A DNA stretch of 13,514 nucleotides from Marvinbryantia sp964455335 (GCA_964455335.1 CAYVVW010000048.1:1-13514); one strand, 5' to 3'. Shown: positions 1 through 10,117, counted from the first letter of the stretch. Notes: generated from the sequence alone by a model not told the origin. Numbers and translations are program-made.

Positions 1-2
1 AA

Positions 3-668
3 CTGGAACTGAACCATGAGGGCTATCAAGTCAGCAAGGCGGCGAACGGCCGCGCTGCCTTGCAGATGGCTCTGGACGGAACTTACGATCTGATCCTCCT
101 TGATATTATGCTCCCCGGATTGAACGGACTGGAGGTGCTGCGCCGCCTGCAGCAGGAAAAGAACGTGCCGGTCATTTTGCTGACCGCGCGCGACGCGGTG
201 ATGGATAAAGTGGCGGGGCTGGATGCCGGGGCGGTGGACTACATCACAAAGCCGTTTGCCATTGAGGAACTGCTTGCGCGCATCCGCGTGGCGCTCAAGC
301 TACGCGCGGGGGCGAAAGGCGCGGGCGCGGGAGGCGAACGGGAGGACGCGCTTTGCTGGGGGCGTCTGCGGCTGATCGAAACAAAACACCAAGTCACCTG
401 GGAGGGGCGGGAGATCGCCCTCACGAACCGCGAATTTCAAATGTTGAAGATTCTGCTGGAAAACCAGGACACGGTGCTTACGCGGGACGTGCTGCTCGAC
501 AAGGTGTGCGGCTTTGATTATGTGGGCGAGACCAATGTGGTGGATGTCTACATCCGGTATCTGCGGTCGAAAATCGATGAGGTGTGCGGCGTGAAAATGA
601 TACAGACGGTGCGCGGTGTGGGGTATGTGATCAAAAAAGACTGCAGCGGAAGCGGCAAGGGGGCATGA
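3..668 (+). CDS. Two-component response regulator, OmpR/PhoB family (5' truncated)
   Basis: The reading frame is open from the first full codon at base 3, so the true start lies upstream of the window. The visible protein begins inside the receiver domain. The phospho-acceptor aspartate is in the LILLDIMLPG motif, the conserved Thr in ILLTAR and the conserved Lys in DYITKPF. The C-terminal half is a winged-helix DNA-binding domain of the Trans_reg_C type (ALTNREFQMLKILL, then VDVYIRYLRSKID and the final TVRGVGYVI), which is the OmpR/PhoB signature. Such proteins bind promoter DNA once phosphorylated by a partner kinase. The stop codon overlaps the ATG of the downstream kinase (ATGA), so the two are almost certainly a translationally coupled pair. 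The signal and target genes cannot be read from the sequence. Confidence 0.95.
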   Translation: MELNHEGYQVSKAANGRAALQMALDGTYDLILLDIMLPGLNGLEVLRRLQQEKNVPVILLTARDAVMDKVAGLDAGAVDYITKPFAIEELLARIRVALKLRAGAKGAGAGGEREDALCWGRLRLIETKHQVTWEGREIALTNREFQMLKILLENQDTVLTRDVLLDKVCGFDYVGETNVVDVYIRYLRSKIDEVCGVKMIQTVRGVGYVIKKDCSGSGKGA

Positions 669-1921
669 TGGAGCAAACGAGGGAGAAACACGCGTCCGCG
701 CGGCGCATGACATCTATCGCGAGAAGGCTTCACTGGTCATGGATTGGGAGAAAGATCGGGGTCTATGCGGGATGCGACTTCCTTCTGTTTTTGCTGTCTC
801 TCATCGGATGGATCGTGCAAAGCGAGATGGCAAAACTGGGGAAGCTGGATGTGTCGTACCACCGTTACCTGTCGCACGTTTTGCATCTGAGCGATCTCGC
901 CTACTGCGTGGCGGACGAAAAAAGAACGGTGCTTTTGGAACTGAGCCTGTTTCCTGCGCTGCAGGCCATCGGCTGGGTGCTGCTGGTTCTGGCGGCCGTG
1001 CAGCTGTTCAGCATTTGCGCTTCCTATGTGGGCGAGGAGCGAAAAATTCGCCAAATCCTTGCGCCGATTGATGAGATCGCCCTGCGGGCGGAGGAACTGA
1101 GCCGCATGACGTTCACAGAGGACAAATACCAGCAGATCGAGGACGCGATTTCGCAGCTTTCGCCGGATAAGGCCGACCTTTTGTCGTTTGGCGATGCCGA
1201 TCTGCAGGGGATTGAGGCCGCCATGAACAATCTGCTTTTGCGTATGCGCGAATCCTACCGCCAGCAGGCGCGCTTCGTCAACGACGCCTCACACGAGCTG
1301 CGCACGCCGATCGCGGTCATCGAGGGGTACGCGAACATGCTTGCGCGGTGGGGGAAAGAAGATGAAAAAGTGCTTGACGAGTCGATTGCGGCCATCCGTC
1401 AGGAATCGGAGCATATGAAGTATCTGGTGGAGCAGCTGCTGTTCCTTGCGCGCGGCGACAGCGGGAAAACGCGGCTTGCGCCGGAACCGGTGTCGCTTAA
1501 CCAGCTGATGCGGGAAGTGTATGAGGAATACGACATGATCGACCAAAAGCACCCGTACCGCTTTGAACCGGCGGACGAAGAGCCGGAAACGCGGGCGGAT
1601 GCGGCGCTTTTGAAACAGGCCGTGCGCATCCTTGTGGACAATGCGGAAAAATTCACAAAAGAAGGGGGCGCGATCGCGCTTTGCGTGGGGCAAACGGCAG
1701 ACGGGCGCCCCTATTTGCAGATCCAGGACGAGGGAATCGGCATGGCGCAGGCGGACGTGGAGCATATGTTTGAGCGCTTTTACCGCGCGGACGACGCGAG
1801 AAACTACCAGGGCACGGGCCTTGGGCTTTCCATCGCCAAGTGGATCGTGGACAAACACAAAGGGCATTTTGAAATCCTCTCCCGCGCGGAACTTGGCACG
1901 CGCATCCGGATTCTCCTGTAG
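665..1921 (+). CDS. Membrane sensor histidine kinase (HisKA / HATPase_c)
   Basis: This 418-residue kinase is the partner of the response regulator just upstream. I chose the ATG at 665 because it overlaps that gene's stop as ATGA and follows a GGCAAGGGGG purine run; the adjacent ATG at 668 is equally possible. Two membrane segments lie at about residues 31-52 and 95-121 and enclose a short extracytoplasmic loop of about 40 residues, so this is a small sensor. A HAMP-like linker follows. The H-box SHELRTPIAVIEGY carries the phospho-acceptor His210. The ATP-binding domain has an N-box (LVDNAEKFT, Asn326), G1 (DEGIGM, Asp355), an F-box (MFERFYRAD) and G2 (GTGLGLSIAKWIV, from Gly383). All catalytic motifs are intact. 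The architecture resembles ArlS/CutS-type kinases; the stimulus is unknown. Confidence 0.95.
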   Translation: MMEQTREKHASARRMTSIARRLHWSWIGRKIGVYAGCDFLLFLLSLIGWIVQSEMAKLGKLDVSYHRYLSHVLHLSDLAYCVADEKRTVLLELSLFPALQAIGWVLLVLAAVQLFSICASYVGEERKIRQILAPIDEIALRAEELSRMTFTEDKYQQIEDAISQLSPDKADLLSFGDADLQGIEAAMNNLLLRMRESYRQQARFVNDASHELRTPIAVIEGYANMLARWGKEDEKVLDESIAAIRQESEHMKYLVEQLLFLARGDSGKTRLAPEPVSLNQLMREVYEEYDMIDQKHPYRFEPADEEPETRADAALLKQAVRILVDNAEKFTKEGGAIALCVGQTADGRPYLQIQDEGIGMAQADVEHMFERFYRADDARNYQGTGLGLSIAKWIVDKHKGHFEILSRAELGTRIRILL

Positions 1922-1923
1922 GG

Positions 1924-1957
1924 CGGCAGGGCATTTCTTGCGATTGCCGTCTTTTTT
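1924..1957 (+). terminator. Rho-independent terminator after the histidine kinase
   Basis: A hairpin starts two bases after the kinase stop: CGGCA (1924-1928) pairs with TGCCG (1945-1949), with an inner GCA/TGC pairing. It is followed by TCTTTTTT (1950-1957). Position and T-run fit an intrinsic terminator closing the two-component operon. Confidence 0.75.
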
Positions 1958-2013
1958 CCAAATGATTGAAATTCTTCAAAACCAGCAAAGGTAGCAACTG
2001 TACAGCTTCTCGC

Positions 2014-2042
2014 TTGCCACCAAATCAAAACCGTGGTATTAT
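2014..2042 (+). promoter_or_regulatory. Sigma-A type promoter for the Rpn-family gene
   Basis: TTGCCA (2014-2019) and TATTAT (2037-2042) are separated by exactly 17 bases. This places transcription start at about 2048-2050, at the left edge of the leader hairpin. It lies between the kinase terminator and the nuclease gene, so the nuclease gene appears to be a separate transcription unit. Confidence 0.6.
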
Positions 2043-2046
2043 CGTG

Positions 2047-2110
2047 AGGGGGGAACGCAGGTTATCCAAAACCTGAAATCCCCCTTAAGACAGGCGCAAG
2101 GAAGGGGGAG
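2047..2110 (+). promoter_or_regulatory. 5' leader with two mutually exclusive hairpins, one covering the RBS
   Basis: The leader can form an extended hairpin. CAGGTT (2058-2063) pairs with AACCTG (2070-2075), enclosed by the G run 2048-2053 pairing with CCCCC (2080-2084). The same right arm, TCCCCCTT (2079-2086), is also a perfect 8-nt complement of the ribosome binding site AAGGGGGA (2102-2109), five bases before the ATG at 2115. The arm can therefore pair with the transcript's 5' end, leaving the RBS free, or with the RBS, hiding it. The two pairings are seen directly in the sequence. That they act as a switch is inferred. Confidence 0.5.
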
Positions 2111-2114
2111 ACCT

Positions 2115-2936
2115 ATGGTTTATGGGCAAAGTGCCCGCAACAAAGCGTACATGGAGCGTATCCGGAACTTTACGATTATGAGCGATGCCTTTATGCGCAA
2201 CGTACTGAAAGACAAAAGGTGCACGGAACACATCCTGCGGGTGATTCTGGGCAAAAAGGACCTGGTGGTGCGCGAGCAGACCCTGCAGGCCGACTACAAG
2301 AACCTGCAAGGGCGATCCGCCATCCTGGACTGCGTGGCGCAAGATGGCGACGGGCGGCTCTTCGGCGTGGAAATCCAGCAGGCCTCGGAGGGGGCAAAGC
2401 CCAGGCGCGCCAGGTATTATTCCGGACTGATGGACATGAATGCGCTTGGTGTGGGGGAGGAATTTGAGAATCTCCCGGAGACGTACCTCATTTTTATCAC
2501 AAGGGACGATGTCCTTGGGTACGGGCTTCCGATCTGCCACATCCGCAGAAGGATCGGCGAGGTGGACAGGCCATTCGAGGACGGTTCCCATATCATCTAC
2601 GTGAACTCTGCCATGCAAGGGGACACTGAACTCGGGCGGCTGATGCATGACTTCCACTGCAAGTCGTCTGATGAAATGTACAGCGGTGTGCTCGCCGCGC
2701 GGGTGCGCGAACTAAAGGAAACACCAGAGGGGGTGGCTAGCATGTGTAAGGAATTGGAAGACATCTATAACGAAGGCCGAAACGAGGGAAAACGGGAAGC
2801 TGCTTTCAACTTGTCCAAGCGGGGGATGAAAGAACCGGATATCGCGGACATCCTCACGGTAAGCGTGACGATGGTCAGGGAGTGGCTGTCAAGTGGAACC
2901 GGAACCGACGCGACGCTCGCGCCGCAACATACCTAA
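2115..2936 (+). CDS. Rpn / PD-(D/E)XK nuclease family 'transposase' protein
   Basis: This 273-residue protein matches the Rpn/YhgA-like group, often annotated 'PD-(D/E)XK nuclease family transposase'. The N-terminal region (FTIMSDAFMRNVLKDKR, then HILRVILGKKDL) is typical of the clostridial members. The nuclease core shows Asp72 in AILDCVAQD, the Glu86-x-Gln88 motif in FGVEIQQA and the following RARYYSGLMD segment (about residues 98-107). Residues 220-260 hold a GRNEGKREAAF stretch and a helix-turn-helix-like end (MKEPDIADILTVSVTMVREWL). Family members are DNA endonucleases linked to recombination or phage defence; despite the name, most are not shown to transpose themselves. It stands alone, with its own promoter and leader. 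A structured repeat begins about 55 bases after its stop. The core residues look intact, so it is probably functional. Confidence 0.85.
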   Translation: MVYGQSARNKAYMERIRNFTIMSDAFMRNVLKDKRCTEHILRVILGKKDLVVREQTLQADYKNLQGRSAILDCVAQDGDGRLFGVEIQQASEGAKPRRARYYSGLMDMNALGVGEEFENLPETYLIFITRDDVLGYGLPICHIRRRIGEVDRPFEDGSHIIYVNSAMQGDTELGRLMHDFHCKSSDEMYSGVLAARVRELKETPEGVASMCKELEDIYNEGRNEGKREAAFNLSKRGMKEPDIADILTVSVTMVREWLSSGTGTDATLAPQHT

Positions 2937-3014
2937 TCAAAATACGGTGTTCTTCTCCAGGACTTCGCAGAGAGCAGCGATGCCGATCGGCGGGTAGTTG
3001 GCACGGTGTTCCAT
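2937..3014 (-). CDS. Possible 25-residue peptide encoded in repeat copy A
   Basis: On the minus strand an ATG at 3014-3012 opens a 25-codon frame ending in TGA at 2939-2937, directly abutting the stop codon of the convergent Rpn gene. The peptide begins MEHRANYPPIGIAALCE and ends EKNTVF. A weak GGTGGGG sits about 9 bases before the ATG. The ATG lies in the loop of an 8-bp perfect hairpin. The frame is also open upstream of the ATG, and the stretch FPRHACISVGLGTM closely matches FPRHACMSVEKGTM read from repeat copy B at about 10991-11029. That agreement may be only a by-product of DNA conservation. I do not recognise a function, and the peptide may not be made. Confidence 0.3.
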   Translation of the reverse strand: MEHRANYPPIGIAALCEVLEKNTVF

Positions 3015-3112
3015 CGTGCCAAGCCCCACCGAAATGCAAGCATGTCGTGGGAAAGGCGTGGGAAAGGGATTTCTACCCTGGCATCAAATCATTGAAATCT
3101 GTAAAAATTTGT
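2991..3112 (-). repeat. Structured interspersed repeat, copy A (inverted relative to copy B)
   Basis: The reverse complement of this segment aligns with 10941-11050. It starts with ACAAATTT, runs through TGCCAGGGT and CCCTTTCCCACG, then ACATGCTTGCAT, TCGGTGG, and ends in CGTGCCAA. Copy A carries an extra 11 bp because CGTGGGAAAGG (plus strand) is tandemly duplicated at 3046-3067. Shared potential structures are a short AGGG/CCCT hairpin, a CATGC/GCATG-centred hairpin, and a last hairpin TTGGCACG/CGTGCCAA (2998-3005 with 3015-3022, nine-base loop). The element fills most of the gap between the Rpn gene and the next response regulator. It could be a small non-autonomous mobile element or a family of cis-acting RNAs. 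Confidence 0.7.
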
Positions 3113-3120
3113 GGTAGGAT
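3092..3120 (+). promoter_or_regulatory. Promoter of the CitB-type regulator operon
   Basis: TTGAAA (3092-3097) and TAGGAT (3115-3120) have a 17-base spacer, giving a start near 3127 and a leader of about 30 bases. The -35 box and most of the spacer lie within the outer end of repeat copy A, so the repeat seems to supply part of this promoter. The leader carries AAAGGAGG (3141-3148) seven bases before the ATG at 3156. Confidence 0.6.
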
Positions 3121-3155
3121 GGGGGAAATGGCGCGTTTTGCAAAGGAGGCAGGCG

Positions 3156-3851
3156 ATGGTTCAGGTGTTGATTGTGGAAAATGACCCGATGGTCGCCATG
3201 CTCTACGGGCAATACCTCAAAAAGACCAGGCGCTTTGAGGCGGCCAAGATTTGCGCGAATGGCGCGGACGCCCTCGAATTTCTCAAGTCCGGCGGCGCGG
3301 AGCTGCTCCTTTTGGATATTTGGCTGCCCCTGGTGGACGGCCTTACGCTTTTGCGCAAGGTGCGCGGGCAGAAGATGGCGGTGGACGCCATTTTTGCGAC
3401 GGCGGCGGGCGACTGCCAGCTGTTTGAGGAGGCGATGCGCTTGGGGGCAGTGGACTATTTGCGCAAGCCGTTTACGTATGACCGCTTTCTTGTGGCGCTG
3501 GAACGGTACGCCGCGCGCAGGGAGTTTTTGGGCGAGGCGCAGACTTTGAGCCAGGGCAGCATCGACCGCTTCTTGGAGTGCCCTATGCAAAGAGGCGGGA
3601 AGCGGCTCCCAAAGGGGATACAGGAGCGGACGATGCAATCCATCCTGGAGTCTTTAAAAGGGGAAGCGGGCAGCTGGATGACAGGCAAGGAGATTGCATC
3701 CCGCAGCGGCCTCACGAGCGTCACCGTGCGCCGCTATATGCACTACCTCGCGCAGTCCGGCCAGGTGCTCTGCGAGATGCACTATGAGACAGGGGGCAGG
3801 CCCTGTATGCGCTACCGCGACGCAGATCCGGAAGGGGAGGCTCACGGATGA
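3156..3851 (+). CDS. Response regulator, CitB/CitT/DcuR family (orphan)
   Basis: The protein has 231 residues from the ATG at 3156, chosen for its AAAGGAGG site and because the receiver domain begins immediately (MVQVLIVENDPMVA). Receiver residues are Asp10, phospho-acceptor Asp54 (LLLLDIWLP), Thr82 and Lys104 (YLRKPF). The linker and C-terminal helix-turn-helix (LPKGIQERTMQSILESL, then MTGKEIASRSGLTSVTVRRYMHYL and GGRPCMRYR) match the CitB-type regulators that normally answer to citrate, malate or fumarate sensor kinases (CitS/DcuS/DctS type). No such kinase is adjacent. Instead it heads an operon with fatty-acid, RNA, replication and glycolysis genes. Its stop codon forms ATGA with an ATG at 3848. 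The partner kinase and effector are unknown. Confidence 0.9.
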   Translation: MVQVLIVENDPMVAMLYGQYLKKTRRFEAAKICANGADALEFLKSGGAELLLLDIWLPLVDGLTLLRKVRGQKMAVDAIFATAAGDCQLFEEAMRLGAVDYLRKPFTYDRFLVALERYAARREFLGEAQTLSQGSIDRFLECPMQRGGKRLPKGIQERTMQSILESLKGEAGSWMTGKEIASRSGLTSVTVRRYMHYLAQSGQVLCEMHYETGGRPCMRYRDADPEGEAHG

Positions 3852-3852
3852 G

Positions 3853-3987
3853 CGCTGCCCGAAGAACGAACGCTGCCCGAAGCATGAGCACTGCCCGAAG
3901 CATGGGCGCGGTGCCTGTCGGGAGGCGGGCATTGCCCCGAAGGTTGGGCGCGGCACTTGTCGGGAGGCGGGCATTGCTCCGAAGGGG
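3853..3987 (+). repeat. Two adjoining tandem repeats (3 x 18 bp, then 2 x 42 bp)
   Basis: Three 18-bp units, each starting CGCTGCCCGAAG or CACTGCCCGAAG (at 3853, 3871 and 3889), run into two 42-bp units starting GGGCGCGG at 3904 and 3946. Both share a CCCGAAG/CCGAAGG core. They fill most of the 193-base gap between the regulator and the thioesterase. Both periods are multiples of three, and every plus-strand frame seems to stay open through much of the tract. In the thioesterase frame they read as repeats of ERCPKH and then GRGACREAGIAPK. No terminator with a T-run is visible, so transcription probably continues. Confidence 0.8.
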
Positions 3988-4044
3988 CGCACGTCCCCGG
4001 CGGGTGTTTTCGGAAAAATCAGGAGAAAGGACAAGGATTTGGCC

Positions 4045-4773
4045 ATGCCTTACCAATTTCAAAGCCGCATACGCTATAGCGAGGTGGACGAGACGGGCAC
4101 GCTCTCATTGCCCGGCATCGTCAATTATTTTCAGGACTGCAGCACGTTCCAATCCGGGCAGATCGGCCTGGGCGTGCAAGCGCTTGCCGCAAGGGCGCGC
4201 GCATGGCTGCTCGTGTCGTGGCATATTCAGGTGCGCAGGCGGCCGGGCTTAGGAGAGCTGGTCGCTGCCGAGACATGGCCGTATCGCTTTCAGGAATTTT
4301 ATGGGGAGCGCAATTTCCGCCTGGCCACAGAGGCGGGCGAGGAGCTTGCCAGCGCCGCCTCCATTTGGGTCTACCTCAACACGGAGACAATGCGCCCGTG
4401 CAAAGTGGACAGGGACGTGCTGGAGCGCTACCAGCTGGAGCCTTCCCTGCCGCTTGGGCGGATCTCGCGCAAAATTCAAGTGCCAAAAGGCGGGGAGGAA
4501 CGGCCGGCCATCCGCGTCGCGCCAAGCCAGATCGACACCAACCACCACGTGAACAACGGCCAATACGTCCGCATGGCACTCGACTGCCTGCCGGTGGGGC
4601 TTCCCATTTGCCAAATTCGGGTGGAGTACCGCAAGGCGGCGGTTTTGGGGGATGTCATCGTGCCTGTGGTGTCCGCGGGAGACGGCGCATACATTGTCAG
4701 TTTGCAGGCGCCGGACGCGACAAGCTACGCGGTGGTTTGCTTCTCTATGGAAGGGATGGTTTCCAATGATTGA
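4045..4773 (+). CDS. Acyl-ACP thioesterase (FatA/FatB-type, double hot-dog)
   Basis: This 242-residue enzyme is predicted to hydrolyse acyl-acyl carrier protein and release free fatty acid in the cytoplasm. The ATG at 4045 fits the family N-terminus (MPYQFQSRIRYSEVDETG) and follows an AAGGA-type site. The frame is open far upstream through the repeats, but that part does not look like the family. The first hot-dog domain contains LSLPGIVNYFQDCSTFQS and the WLLVSWHIQVRRRP strand. The second contains the Asp164-x-Asn166-x-His168 motif in IDTNHHVNNGQYVRMAL, matching the Asp/Asn/His catalytic group of plant FatB enzymes, then IRVEYRKAAVLGD with Glu194. Length is normal for bacterial members. Its end overlaps the next gene by eight bases, indicating co-translation. 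Confidence 0.9.
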   Translation: MPYQFQSRIRYSEVDETGTLSLPGIVNYFQDCSTFQSGQIGLGVQALAARARAWLLVSWHIQVRRRPGLGELVAAETWPYRFQEFYGERNFRLATEAGEELASAASIWVYLNTETMRPCKVDRDVLERYQLEPSLPLGRISRKIQVPKGGEERPAIRVAPSQIDTNHHVNNGQYVRMALDCLPVGLPICQIRVEYRKAAVLGDVIVPVVSAGDGAYIVSLQAPDATSYAVVCFSMEGMVSND

Positions 4774-5602
4774 GATCGGAAAGACGAAAACATTAAAAAT
4801 CGTAAAAGAAGTCAGTTTTGGGGTGTACCTCGCGGAATCGGCAGACGATCCCGACAAGGTGCTTCTCCCCTTAAAAGAAGTGCCGAAGCACGCGAAAGCC
4901 GGCGACGCGGTGGAGGTCTTTCTCTACAGGGATTCCGAGGATCGGCCGATCGCGACCATGAAAACGCCCGCCGTGCAGCTGGGCGGCGTGGCCGTTTTGC
5001 GCGTGTCGAGCGTGACGGGCATCGGCGCGTTTTTGGACTGGGGACTGGAGAAGGACTTGTTTTTGCCATTTAAGCAGCAGACACGCAAAGTGCGGGTGGG
5101 CGACGCCTGCCTCGTCGCGCTCTATCTCGACAAGAGCGGGCGGCTCTGCGCCACCATGAATGTCTACCCTTACTTGCGCGCCGATTCTCCCTACAAAAAG
5201 GACGACCGCGTGCAGGGCACGATCTACGAGACGAGCGGGCAGTTTGGCATTTTTGTCGCGGTGGACAACGCCTACCTGGCCATCATCCCAAGAAGCGAGG
5301 CATCCGGCACTTACCGCGTCGGGGATGTCATTTCGGCGCGCGTGACGAGTGTCCGCCCGGACGGCAAGCTCAACCTGTCCACCAGGGAAAAGGCCTATCT
5401 GCAGATGGACGCGGACGCGGAGCTGGTCTATCGCGCCATCGAGGAGCAGGGAGGGGAGCTGCCCTTCACGGACAAGGCGTCGCCAGAGCGGATCCAAGAG
5501 GCCTTTGGGCTGAGCAAAAATGCGTTCAAAAGGGCCGTGGGACGTCTCCTAAAAGAGGGGCGCGTCACCATCACGGACCAATCCATCCGAAAAGTCAAGT
5601 AA
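4766..5602 (+). CDS. cvfB: CvfB-like S1 RNA-binding protein
   Basis: I start this at the ATG at 4766 (MIEIGKTKTLKIVKEVSFG), inside the thioesterase stop region and preceded by a GGAAGGG-type site. That gives 278 residues, the usual size for the family. It contains three S1-like OB-fold repeats at roughly residues 5-60, 70-135 (VSSVTGIGAFLDWGLEKDLF) and 148-210 (GTIYETSGQFGIFVAVDNAY), then a winged-helix end (ERIQEAFGLSKNAFKRAVGRL and GRVTITDQSIRKV). CvfB was named in Staphylococcus aureus, where it binds RNA and affects virulence factor expression; B. subtilis YitL is the same family. The exact role in gut clostridia is not established. It sits 48 bases before dnaE with no visible terminator. 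Confidence 0.88.
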   Translation: MIEIGKTKTLKIVKEVSFGVYLAESADDPDKVLLPLKEVPKHAKAGDAVEVFLYRDSEDRPIATMKTPAVQLGGVAVLRVSSVTGIGAFLDWGLEKDLFLPFKQQTRKVRVGDACLVALYLDKSGRLCATMNVYPYLRADSPYKKDDRVQGTIYETSGQFGIFVAVDNAYLAIIPRSEASGTYRVGDVISARVTSVRPDGKLNLSTREKAYLQMDADAELVYRAIEEQGGELPFTDKASPERIQEAFGLSKNAFKRAVGRLLKEGRVTITDQSIRKVK

Positions 5603-5650
5603 ACGCCGCTCCGCTGCCACAGTTGGGCGAAAAAAGGGAAGAGGGCCGGG

Positions 5651-9115
<3,465 letters not shown>

Positions 9116-9130
9116 GGAGGTCAGAGGGTT

Positions 9131-10105
9131 ATGAAAAAGGAAATCCAGACGATCGGCGTCTTGACGAGCGGGGGCGACGCGTCGGGCATGAACGCGGCCA
9201 TCCGCGCGGTGGTGCGCAAGGCCATTTTCAAGGGGAAAAAAGTCAAGGGCATCTACCGCGGGTACAGCGGCCTGCTCAATGAGGAAATCAAGGATCTGAC
9301 GGCGCGGGAAGTCTCGGACACCATCTCCCGCGGCGGGACGTTTCTGGGAACGGCGCGCTGTGCCGAGTTCCGCACGGAGGAAGGGCAAAAATACGGCGCG
9401 CAGGTCTGCCGCAAGCACGGCATCGACGGCCTGGTGGTCATCGGGGGCGACTGGTCGTTTGCGGGCGCGCAAAAACTGGCGTCTCTGGGAATCAACACCA
9501 TCTGCGTGCCGGGCACCATCGACCTGGACATCGCCTGCACGGAGTACACCATCGGCTTTGACACGGCCATCAACACGGCCATGGAGGCCATCGACAAGGT
9601 GCGCGACACCTCCACCTCGCACGAGCGGTGCAGCATCATCGAGGTGATGGGCAGGCGCGCGGGCTACATCGCGCTTTATTGCGGCATCGCGAATGGCGCG
9701 GAGGATATTCTCGTCCCGGAAAAATATGATTTTGACGAGCAAAAGCTGATCAACAACATCCTGCGCAACCGCAAGCGCGGCAAAAAACACCACATCATCA
9801 TCAACGCGGAGGGCATCGGCCACTCCACGTCCATGGCGCGGCGCATCGAGGCGGCGACCGGCATTGAGACACGCGCCACCATTTTGGGGCATATGCAACG
9901 GGGCGGCAGCCCCACGTGCAAAGACCGCGTCTACGCGTCGATGATGGGATCGTATGCGGTTGACTTATTGTGCGAGGGCAAGTCCAACCGCGTGGTGGGG
10001 TACCGGCACGGCGACTTTACCGATTTTGACATTGACGAGGCGCTGGCCATGCAAAAGACCTTCTCCGAGAATATGTGGGAGACGGCATTTGCGCTTTCTG
10101 TGTAG
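9131..10105 (+). CDS. pfkA: 6-phosphofructokinase, with altered GGDGS loop
   Basis: This 324-residue glycolytic kinase phosphorylates fructose 6-phosphate to the 1,6-bisphosphate. An AAGGAGG site lies just before the ATG at 9131. Recognisable motifs are TSGGDASGMNAAIR, GGTFLGTAR (Arg76), the catalytic PGTIDLDI (Asp131 and Asp133, equal to E. coli Asp127 and Asp129), the sugar-binding EVMGRRAGY, NAEGI and GHMQRGGSP. Two motifs depart from the textbook. GGDGS reads GGDWS, with Trp108 at the place of E. coli Gly104, where ATP-type enzymes have Gly and PPi-type have Asp. TIDND reads TIDLD, which I think may be a clostridial variant. Gly at the position before TID points to an ATP-type ancestor. 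It is coupled to dnaE (15 bases) and followed by the methyltransferase. Confidence 0.92.
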   Translation: MKKEIQTIGVLTSGGDASGMNAAIRAVVRKAIFKGKKVKGIYRGYSGLLNEEIKDLTAREVSDTISRGGTFLGTARCAEFRTEEGQKYGAQVCRKHGIDGLVVIGGDWSFAGAQKLASLGINTICVPGTIDLDIACTEYTIGFDTAINTAMEAIDKVRDTSTSHERCSIIEVMGRRAGYIALYCGIANGAEDILVPEKYDFDEQKLINNILRNRKRGKKHHIIINAEGIGHSTSMARRIEAATGIETRATILGHMQRGGSPTCKDRVYASMMGSYAVDLLCEGKSNRVVGYRHGDFTDFDIDEALAMQKTFSENMWETAFALSV

Positions 10106-10117
10106 CGGGTGCGGCGT

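Noticed and set aside
2115..2936. A true insertion sequence
   Set aside because: Despite the 'transposase' family label, I see no flanking terminal inverted repeats or target-site duplication. The motifs are those of an Rpn-type nuclease.
3853..3987. CRISPR-like array
   Set aside because: The units are contiguous tandem repeats without unique spacers, and no cas genes are nearby.
3848..4252. 134-codon plus-strand frame from the ATGA overlap after the CitB-type regulator
   Set aside because: The start is attractive, but the product is an Arg/Ala-rich repeat that then runs 200 bases into the thioesterase in the wrong frame. I kept it only as part of the tandem-repeat finding.
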